Below are positions 47,301 to 54,371 of a stretch of DNA of 56,594 nucleotides, piece by piece. The stretch lies in contig NZ_WJFC01000078.1 of the NCBI RefSeq assembly GCF_009725235.1, positions 1 to 56,594 on the forward strand, given 5' to 3'. Position numbers and translations under genes: made by a program. This stretch comes from Scytonema sp. UIC 10036. GTDB lineage: Bacteria > Cyanobacteriota > Cyanobacteriia > Cyanobacteriales > Nostocaceae. The notes below the pieces were generated by a model. The model was not told where the DNA came from. It saw nothing but the letters and a program-made list of their open reading frames with translations, and made no database searches. The first letter of the stretch is position 1; each line of letters begins with the position of its first letter.

Positions 47301-49059
47301 AGAGTAGGGAGCGGATATCAAGTCCGAGGTGGGGTTGTAAAATCAGAGCGCAATTATCTACGTGTTTTTTAAATGTTGCTTCTACTTGATATAGTTCTCG
47401 ACCCATGTTTACATATTGTGACCCTTGTCCCGAAAACATGAAGATGACTGGACAGTGACCTGGTTTGTGGTGGTGACTAAAGATACGTTGTCGGTCTTGG
47501 TGATTGAGGGATTTGATTGCATGATCAAGGGAGTGGCAAATTATTATACGGCGATAGTCAAAAGCTCGCCGACCGATTTGTAGGGTGTAAGCTACATCTG
47601 GTAAGGGGGTATTGGGATTTTGTTCGAGATAATCGCGCAGTTGAGTTGTTGCTGTCTCTAAGGCGGTGCTGGTTTTGGCTGAGAGCAGTAATAATTGCCA
47701 AGGACGGGATGGAGCGGAAGTTTTAATGGCTGGAGCTTCTTCTAATATGACATGGGCATTAGTTCCACCAATACCGAAGGAACTCACACCTGCTCTGCGG
47801 GGTGTGCCGTTGCTTTCCCACTCAGTAAGTTTAGTGTTGACGTAAAACGGGCTATTGGCGAAGTCTATCTGTGGATTTGGCTTTTCAAAATGCAAACTGG
47901 GAGGTATTTGTTTATGTTTTAATGCCAGGACTGTTTTGATTAAACCTGTCACACCCGCTGCTGTATCCAAATGTCCGACATTGGTTTTGACTGAACCAAT
48001 CGCACAAAATCCTTTTTTATTGGTGCTAGCGCGAAAAGCTTGTGTGAGAGCCTTAATTTCAATCGGGTCTCCTAAAATGGTTCCTGTACCGTGCGTTTCT
48101 ACATAACTAATAGTCTCAGGCTCAACGCCCGCTAAGGCTAAAGCCTCTAAAATAACTCCTCTTTGACCATCAACACTAGGGGCTGTATATCCAACCTTTA
48201 AAGAACCATCATTATTAACAGCTGAACCCTTAATTACTGCATAAATATAGTCGCCATCAACAATAGCATCCTCTAATCTTTTCAAAACCACCACACCTAA
48301 ACCATTGCCACCAACTGTTCCCTGCGCTTGAGCGTCAAAAGCTCGGCAATGACCATCAGGAGATTGAATTCCTCCCTGTTGATAATAGTAACCAGTTTTT
48401 TGCTGCGCTCCAACGGTTACACCACCAGCTAAAGCTATATCACTTTCACCATTAAGCAAACTTTGACAGGCTAAATGAACAGCAACCAATGATGTGGAAC
48501 AAGCAGTTTGAATATTAATACTTGGTCCTTTTAAGTTTAATTTGTAAGAAACTAAGGTAGGTAAAAAATCTTTATCATTCCCAATCAAAACTTGGTAGCT
48601 ATCTTCTGATTCCATCAGATTTCGATTGAGATATAAGTTGGAAAGCAAGTAGGAACTCGCAGCAACACCAGCAAAAAGACCTATTTGACCACTATAAATT
48701 TCCGAATTATAACCAGCATTTTCTAAAGCTTCCCAAACACATTCTAGAAAAAGTCGGTGTTGAGGGTCTGTAATTTCAGCTTCTCTGGGAGAAAAACCAA
48801 AAAAAGAAGCATCAAATAAATCTATATTTTCTAATATACCGTTTGCCTTCACATAATTAGGATTTTTTAGCAATTCAGAATCTACCCCAGCAGATATTAG
48901 CTCCTCATCTGTGAAGAAAGAAATTGACTCCACACCAGAGAGCAGATTTTGCCAAAAGCTGTCAACTTTATTTGCTTCAGGAAAACGACCCGCCATCCCA
49001 ATAATAGCGATTTCGTCTCTATCATCTAAGCTATCAATAAAATTCTCTGCTATATCCAT
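44374..49059 (-). CDS. Modular PKS KS-AT-KR-ACP
   Basis: 1561 aa. KS about 14-440 ([34 protein letters not shown]). AT with Ser635 ([10 protein letters not shown]) and the malonyl-type HAFHS. KR with an intact Rossmann site (GVYLITGGLGGIG, about 1166), HAAGVVQGE, and catalytic Ser/Tyr in SSLSSILGG and FAYSAAN. ACP with Ser near 1487 (LGGDSLLIIQV) and a basic C-terminal tail ending MKQRRK that may dock. No DH, ER or MT, so it should leave a beta-hydroxyl. It starts 46 nt after the decarboxylase gene. The AT-encoding part is almost identical to that of the next PKS. Confidence 0.93.
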   Translation of the reverse strand: MDIAENFIDSLDDRDEIAIIGMAGRFPEANKVDSFWQNLLSGVESISFFTDEELISAGVDSELLKNPNYVKANGILENIDLFDASFFGFSPREAEITDPQHRLFLECVWEALENAGYNSEIYSGQIGLFAGVAASSYLLSNLYLNRNLMESEDSYQVLIGNDKDFLPTLVSYKLNLKGPSINIQTACSTSLVAVHLACQSLLNGESDIALAGGVTVGAQQKTGYYYQQGGIQSPDGHCRAFDAQAQGTVGGNGLGVVVLKRLEDAIVDGDYIYAVIKGSAVNNDGSLKVGYTAPSVDGQRGVILEALALAGVEPETISYVETHGTGTILGDPIEIKALTQAFRASTNKKGFCAIGSVKTNVGHLDTAAGVTGLIKTVLALKHKQIPPSLHFEKPNPQIDFANSPFYVNTKLTEWESNGTPRRAGVSSFGIGGTNAHVILEEAPAIKTSAPSRPWQLLLLSAKTSTALETATTQLRDYLEQNPNTPLPDVAYTLQIGRRAFDYRRIIICHSLDHAIKSLNHQDRQRIFSHHHKPGHCPVIFMFSGQGSQYVNMGRELYQVEATFKKHVDNCALILQPHLGLDIRSLLYPNPEEVETASNQLQQTALTQPALFVIEYALAQLFMSWGVRPEAMIGHSIGEYVAATIAGVFSLEDALKIVAKRGQLMQQVPPGNMLAIRLPEKEVQLLLSGNELYRESLQIAVINSPSSCVISGTSQAVAALEKQLSSIEVECRQLHTSHAFHSVMMSPILSAFTEAIKTVKLNPPKLRFISNVTGSWISSQQATNPDYWCQHLRQTVRFSDGISQLIQQFEGVFLEVGPGRTLGTLTTQHLEKDDKQQVLTSLRHVKEQQSDVSFLLQTLGRLWLSGVEIDWSGFYAHEQRHRLPLPTYPFERQRYWIEPNKQGESEHQLSLSKKPDIADWFYIPFWKPSLLPVQIENQELVSDESCILVFIDECGLGSKLVKELEVHNQNIITVKIGEDFTVISEYEYTIAPGSNLDYDILIQELYKQNKLPKSIVHLWSITPSTEQELTVETVEKAQTTGFYSLLFLAQTLGKQETADELQITVISNNLQPVTGNEEIYPEKATLLGPIKVISQEYSNIKCRSIDVILPESDSWQEAKLVEQLLVELKVSDSEKLVAYRGLNRWVQSFEPVRFEKPKIENPRLREKGVYLITGGLGGIGLVLAEYLAQTVQAKLVLVGRSALPEKDEWEQWLATHDETDGTSRKIRKVKELESNGAEVLIMSADVSSLEQMQNVIAQTQQKFSQINGVIHAAGVVQGESIEAIENLIKSDCEQQFKPKVQGVLVLESVLKNQNIDFCLLLSSLSSILGGLGFFAYSAANVFMDTFVHRHNQIYPALWSSISWDGWQLETANEKEENTSVGVNLTELALKPEEGVKAVKRILTHNRFNHIVVSTGELQARINQWINLESLQQRTESQQTNLLLHSRPDLSNPYVVPSNEIEQKIANIWQELLGIKNVGLYDNFFELGGDSLLIIQVRSKIFKELNKNLSIADLFEYSTVSSLAEYIGGRQIEEPIFQQADERASRKEAAMLERRQLMKQRRK
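46671..47816. repeat. Near-identical AT tract, copy in the first PKS
   Basis: Partner of 42000-43145. The flanking KS and KR regions differ clearly between the two PKS genes, so identity is confined to this block. Confidence 0.85.
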
Positions 49060-49105
49060 AGGTCAAAACTTGTTCATAAATATTTTTTGTCTAATATCAA
49101 AGCAC

Positions 49106-50749
49106 TCAATATGCAATTGAGATTTCTGAAGCAATCTGGATTTGGTCATTTAAAACTGTGTCAATATCTGCTTCAGTAGTTAATGGATTGGCAATGACTG
49201 CACGCATGGCTATTACAGGAATTTCTTTATCCAAGCTGATACTTGTTTTTGTTGTTCGTGAGATAAAAGTTCTACCAATTTGACGCTGCATCTTCTGCAA
49301 ACGCTCATTAAAATTATTAATAAATCTATTCTCTATGTCTGATAATTGTTTGGTTGTAACTCCTTCTCTAAATTGCTCTGGAATATAACGATAAATTAAC
49401 AGATTAGTATCAGGTTCAGCCAATAATTCAAATTCAGACATTGCTGAAACCCGAGCAGCCATGTATTGAGTTTTGCGGATTCCTTCGTCAATCAAAAACT
49501 CATATCCATTAAGACCAATTAGCTTTAGACCTGCATGTAAAAATAAAGCCATGCCTGGTCGAGAACCTTCTAAAGAACGCTTACCTAAATCAAATGATCC
49601 CTTACGCATAGTATAGCTAGCCTGCTTTTCAATTGAAGAAGCTAAATGAGGGTCGCGGAAAAATACCATACCAATACCCATGGGCAAATACAATTGTTTA
49701 TGTCCATCAATAGTTACTGAATCAGCTTTTTCAATGCCAGCAAGCTTATGTTGATGTTTTCGAGAAAAGATTACCGGACCACCCCAAGCAGCATCCACAT
49801 GAAAATGTATATTATTTTCTTGGGCAATCTCTGCTATATCTTCTAGCGGATCAATACTACCAGAATCTGTAGTTCCAGCAATACCAACAACGGCTATGAT
49901 ATGTAAGTTTTGCTGGCGACAATCTGCAACGGCTTGACGTAAAGCTTTGATATTGACTCGATTGTTAGAATCTACCGGGACTCGCATCAAATTTTTAGTA
50001 CTTATGCCCATTAAATCCGCAGCTTTATCAAAAGAGAAATGCATCAATTCGGAACCAATTACAACTGCTCCTTTGTAGCCGTAAAAATTTAAAGCTGCGC
50101 TTAAACCTTCTTTTTCTATACCTAAAAACTCATTCTTGGCACCTAAAGACTTATTTCGAGCGCACCACAAAGCAGTAATATTCGCTGTTGTGCCACCAGA
50201 AACTAAAATTCCTAATGTACTTTGATTATTTTGAATATGTTGGGCGTAGAAATTATCGGATAAATTATAAATTTGCCGATGCATCATTGCTAAAGCCTCA
50301 CGTTCGCAAAAGCTCAAGGCTTTAGCTGTTTCTATTTTGACAGCGTTTTGATTCATTGCTGTCATTAGTTTGGCTAAAGGACGCACAAAAGCAGGAAGTG
50401 CGGAGGTCATATGACCGATAAATTGTGGTGCAGATGTGTGTATTGAATGAGCAACAACATTTTCATTTAAGTATTGAAAATAGCTTTCAAAATTAGTAGG
50501 TTGTGCAGGTATTTTGCTATCACCAAAATTTTTGATTATCCATTCAATGTTAACATTAGTATTTGCACTGTCTGCAATTAAAAAATCTTGAGAGAAATCC
50601 TCAACCATTTCATCTATTTGAGTTTCAATTGATTTTCCTTGAAGAGGCGCAAATATTTGTTTTACATACTCACTAATTTCCGTAGATAATACTTTTTCTG
50701 ATGTAGAAAAAATCTGTTTAGATAGAATTTCTTTTTCACTTAAAGTCAT
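49106..50749 (-). CDS. PLP-dependent aspartate 1-decarboxylase (PanP-like)
   Basis: 547 aa, a group II PLP decarboxylase. The sequence follows the PanP-type aspartate decarboxylase family closely: SIHTSAPQFIGHMTSALPAF, KLMTAMNQNAVKIETAKA, GILVSGGTTANITALW, VGIAGTTDSGSIDPL, HFHVDAAWGGP, and SVTIDGHKQLYLPMG with PLP-binding Lys351, then LEGSRPGMA. The predicted reaction is L-aspartate to beta-alanine and CO2. Located between the Thr-specific NRPS (109 bp upstream) and the first PKS (46 bp downstream), it probably makes the beta-alanine the terminal NRPS seems to select. Related alternatives are 2,4-diaminobutyrate or beta-methylaspartate decarboxylase. Confidence 0.88.
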   Translation of the reverse strand: MTLSEKEILSKQIFSTSEKVLSTEISEYVKQIFAPLQGKSIETQIDEMVEDFSQDFLIADSANTNVNIEWIIKNFGDSKIPAQPTNFESYFQYLNENVVAHSIHTSAPQFIGHMTSALPAFVRPLAKLMTAMNQNAVKIETAKALSFCEREALAMMHRQIYNLSDNFYAQHIQNNQSTLGILVSGGTTANITALWCARNKSLGAKNEFLGIEKEGLSAALNFYGYKGAVVIGSELMHFSFDKAADLMGISTKNLMRVPVDSNNRVNIKALRQAVADCRQQNLHIIAVVGIAGTTDSGSIDPLEDIAEIAQENNIHFHVDAAWGGPVIFSRKHQHKLAGIEKADSVTIDGHKQLYLPMGIGMVFFRDPHLASSIEKQASYTMRKGSFDLGKRSLEGSRPGMALFLHAGLKLIGLNGYEFLIDEGIRKTQYMAARVSAMSEFELLAEPDTNLLIYRYIPEQFREGVTTKQLSDIENRFINNFNERLQKMQRQIGRTFISRTTKTSISLDKEIPVIAMRAVIANPLTTEADIDTVLNDQIQIASEISIAY

Positions 50750-50858
50750 GTAACTTCCTTAAATAACTAATAATGTATTTTTTGATCGTCGATGGAGAGC
50801 AAAGTAATGATTGTTTGGATGCTCATATACTTGAGAGCAAACTTTAATTTTCTAGATT

Positions 50859-53800
50859 TTATTCACTGGATTGGGGCGAAATTTCTCTTTCCCTAGTTGC
50901 TGCTCGATGTTCTTGTCTAGCTTGTTTTCGACGTTGTTTCGAAGCTTTCCTACTTTCAGAACGATGAGATACAAAATATGTTTCTTCTGTTGATTCCTGG
51001 CTAAAATATCTAGCTAAGTGACTCACGGTAGGATGTTGAAACATTTCCACCAAAAGTAAATTTTTCTGGAATATTTTTTGTAATTTACTATGAACCTGAA
51101 CTAAAAGCAGCGAATGACCACCCAGTTCAAAGAAATTATCATAGATTCCCACATTTTCAATATTGAGTACTTCCTGGCAAATATCGGCAATTATTTTTTC
51201 TATCTCGGTTTGAGGTGGCTGATAAACTACTTCCAATTCTGGACGTACTGTATTAGGCATAGGTAGCGCTTTGCGGTCAACCTTACCGTTGGGTGTTAAT
51301 GGTAGTGCTTCTAATGTCACAAAAGTAGCTGGCACCATGTAGTTTGGCAACTTTGACTCCAAAAAGCTACGTAGCTCGGTAATCGCCAGCATTTGTTCTT
51401 TTTGCGAAATTATATAGGCAACTATTCGTGGAGAATCTGCCGATTCTGCGCTAACTATAACCACGGTTTCTCGCACTGCTGGGTATTGGCTGATGATTGC
51501 CTCTATTTCTCCTAATTCAATTCGGAAACCACGTATTTTTACTTGGTTATCAATACGACCTAAATACTCAATCTCTCCATCGGGTAAATATCGCGCTAAA
51601 TCACCAGATTTATACAGACGCGCATTGGATTTATCACTAAAGCAATTAGGAATAAATCTTTCAGAAGTTAGCGTTGGTCTATTTAAATAACCCCTGACCA
51701 CGCCAGCACCACTAATGTACATCTCACCTGGAACTCCGATAGGTACTGGCTGCCCATATCTATCTAGTAAGTAAACTTGCAAGTCACCAATTGGACGACC
51801 TATTAAACTTGCCGATGTAACTTCTAAGTCTGCCATTGTTAACGGACGATACGTCACATGTACAGTTGTTTCTGTAATACCGTACATGTTTATTAACTGT
51901 GGTGACTGGTCGCCATGACGCTCAAACCAAGGTCTTAAGCTTTCAAGTTGCAACGCTTCCCCACCAAAAATAACTTTGCGTAGAGCTAAGTTGTTACTAT
52001 TTCCTAACGATTCTTCTACCTGTATCAGTTGACGGAAAGCAGAAGGTGTCTGGTTAAGTATCGTTACTTGCTGTGTTAGTAGCAATTGATAAAAGTCTTC
52101 AGGCGAACGACTCAGCCAATAGGGTACTACAATCAACTGTCCACCATAAAGCAATGCTCCCCAAATTTCCCAAACGGAAAAATCAAAGGCAATGGAATGA
52201 AATAGTGTCCAAACATCATTCTGGTTAAAGTTATACCAAGATTCAGTTGCTGCAAATAGACGAACAACATTGCTGTGATTAACTAAGACACCTTTGGGTT
52301 GACCTGTTGAGCCAGAGGTGTAGATTATATAAGCTAGGTTATCGGTTGTGGATTCACTAATTGGGTTTTGTGAGCTTTGTTGAGCAAAATTTTCCCAATC
52401 TGCATCTAGACAAACAACCCTTGTCTGATGTTGTGGTAAATTCTCTATCAGGTTCTGCTGTGTTAGTAAAACTGACACTTGGGTATCTTTTAGTATAAAA
52501 GCTATGCGTTCTTGAGGATAGTTAGGGTCGATAGGTACATATGCACCACCTGCTTTGAGGATGGCTAATAGTCCGATGACCATACAAAGCGATCGCTCTA
52601 CACAAATCCCTACCAATACTTCTGGTTTTACTCCTAGCTGTTGCAAGTAGTGTGCCAATTGATTGGCTCGTCGGTTTAATTCCCGATAACTTAACTGTTG
52701 GTTTTCAAATACCACGGCTATTGCATCAGGTGTTTTCTCTATCTGTGCTGCAAATAATTCATGGATACATTTATCTTGATGGTAATCAGTAGCTGTATGA
52801 TTCCACTCTCGCAGTAATTGATGCTGCTCAAATTCTGTCAACAATGGTAAATCTGACAAAAGCTGCTGCGGATTTACAACAATTGCTTCCAGCAAAGTTT
52901 GCAAGTGACCTACCATTCTCTGTATAGAACTTTGAGCAAATAAATCAGTATTGTATTCAAAACTTCCAACTAACCCTAGCTCTGTTTCTGTCATCGATAG
53001 AGTTAAATCACACTGGGCAGTACCGCTATCACTTTCTAACTGAGTTAAAGTCAAACCAGGCAACTCTAAGGCAGACATTGGCGCATTCTGAAGCACAAAC
53101 ATCACTTGAAATAGTGGCGTATAGCTTAAATCTCGCTGTGGTTGCAATTGCTCAACTAACAACTCAAAAGGAAAATCTTGATGTGCATAAGCTCCTAATG
53201 CTACTTCCCGTAACCGTTTGAGTAGCTCTTCAAAACTGGGATTTCCTGCCAAGTTAGTTCGCAATACCAGGGTGTTGACAAAAAAACCAATTAACCCTTC
53301 TATATCCGCCCGGTTGCGGTTAGCAATGGGTGAACCGACCACAATATCTTGTTGACCTGTATAACGACATAGAAGTATTTGGAAACCTGCTAACAGCGTC
53401 ATAAATAGAGTACTTCCCTGCTGCTGGCTTAATTTATTCAGGGATACAAATAGTTCTTTTGATAACTCAAATGAGTAAGTTGCACCCCGAAATGTCTGAA
53501 CTGCTGGTCTGGGATAGTCGGTGGGTAACTCTAATACTTTTGGCGCATTCTCTAACTGCTTAAGCCAGTAAGATAACTGAGTTTTGAGTACTTCTCCTTG
53601 CAGCCATTGTCGTTGCCAAGCAGCAAAGTCTACATACTGTATTGGCAGTGGAGGTAATGGTGAGAGTTGTTCATTACAGAAGGCTTGATAAAGTGTTACC
53701 AACTCCTGCACTAATACACCCGTTGACCAACCGTCAGAGACGATATGGTGCATTGTCAGTAATACAATGTGTTCTTGTTCACCAAGACGTAATAGTTTTA

Positions 53801-54371
53801 CTCTCACTAGCAGGTCGTCCTTCAAGTCAAAGGGTTGTTGTGCTTCTGTGAATGCCTGTTGTTTAATTTCGGCTTTTTGTCGGTTCGCTGGTAGGTCACT
53901 AATATCAAATATTGACAGGGTTATGGGCTTTTTTTCTGAGATAACGGCTACTGCTTGTCCTTCTCTGGTTTGAAAATTAGTTCGCAGTGCTTCGTGGCGA
54001 CTTACGATTTCGTTAAAACTTTGTTGTAATGCTTCTACATTTAACTGCCCCTGTAGGCGAACAGCAGCAGGTATGTTGTAGAACGGGCTATCTGGTTCTA
54101 ATTGAGTTAAAAACCACAGCCGTTGTTGAGCAAATGACAATGGTAAATTTTCCTGCCGTGGTATTAGGGGAATAGCCTGCTTATCATAACTAAAGGCTGC
54201 ATTATTATTACATAAAAAAGTAAGAATATCTTCTTTGCGCTCAGCTAGTTCTTTCTTTATAACTGGTGTCAATACATCCTTTGGCGCATTACAGCGTAAG
54301 CGATTATCTTCAACCCAAAGCTTGACATCCAAACTGCATAGGTAAGACAAAAATTCCTTAGTAGTTTTCAT
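50859..54371 (-). CDS. NRPS module TubC-C-A-PCP, threonine code
   Basis: 1170 aa. Residues 1-55 form a TubC-type N-terminal docking domain (FLSYLCSLDVKLWVEDNRLRCNAP). Condensation domain follows (HHIVSDG, about 205-212), then adenylation (YTSGSTGQPKGV near 680) and PCP (LGGHSLLLVQV, Ser near 1088). Pocket residues read by alignment to GrsA are D-F-W-N-I-G-M-V-H-K, identical to the standard threonine code. No epimerase or methyltransferase domain. A basic tail (RKASKQRRKQARQEHRAATRER) may dock with the PKS. ATG overlaps the stop of the upstream NRPS by 4 nt (ATGA), with GAGGAG as RBS. Confidence 0.93.
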   Translation of the reverse strand: MKTTKEFLSYLCSLDVKLWVEDNRLRCNAPKDVLTPVIKKELAERKEDILTFLCNNNAAFSYDKQAIPLIPRQENLPLSFAQQRLWFLTQLEPDSPFYNIPAAVRLQGQLNVEALQQSFNEIVSRHEALRTNFQTREGQAVAVISEKKPITLSIFDISDLPANRQKAEIKQQAFTEAQQPFDLKDDLLVRVKLLRLGEQEHIVLLTMHHIVSDGWSTGVLVQELVTLYQAFCNEQLSPLPPLPIQYVDFAAWQRQWLQGEVLKTQLSYWLKQLENAPKVLELPTDYPRPAVQTFRGATYSFELSKELFVSLNKLSQQQGSTLFMTLLAGFQILLCRYTGQQDIVVGSPIANRNRADIEGLIGFFVNTLVLRTNLAGNPSFEELLKRLREVALGAYAHQDFPFELLVEQLQPQRDLSYTPLFQVMFVLQNAPMSALELPGLTLTQLESDSGTAQCDLTLSMTETELGLVGSFEYNTDLFAQSSIQRMVGHLQTLLEAIVVNPQQLLSDLPLLTEFEQHQLLREWNHTATDYHQDKCIHELFAAQIEKTPDAIAVVFENQQLSYRELNRRANQLAHYLQQLGVKPEVLVGICVERSLCMVIGLLAILKAGGAYVPIDPNYPQERIAFILKDTQVSVLLTQQNLIENLPQHQTRVVCLDADWENFAQQSSQNPISESTTDNLAYIIYTSGSTGQPKGVLVNHSNVVRLFAATESWYNFNQNDVWTLFHSIAFDFSVWEIWGALLYGGQLIVVPYWLSRSPEDFYQLLLTQQVTILNQTPSAFRQLIQVEESLGNSNNLALRKVIFGGEALQLESLRPWFERHGDQSPQLINMYGITETTVHVTYRPLTMADLEVTSASLIGRPIGDLQVYLLDRYGQPVPIGVPGEMYISGAGVVRGYLNRPTLTSERFIPNCFSDKSNARLYKSGDLARYLPDGEIEYLGRIDNQVKIRGFRIELGEIEAIISQYPAVRETVVIVSAESADSPRIVAYIISQKEQMLAITELRSFLESKLPNYMVPATFVTLEALPLTPNGKVDRKALPMPNTVRPELEVVYQPPQTEIEKIIADICQEVLNIENVGIYDNFFELGGHSLLLVQVHSKLQKIFQKNLLLVEMFQHPTVSHLARYFSQESTEETYFVSHRSESRKASKQRRKQARQEHRAATREREISPQSSE

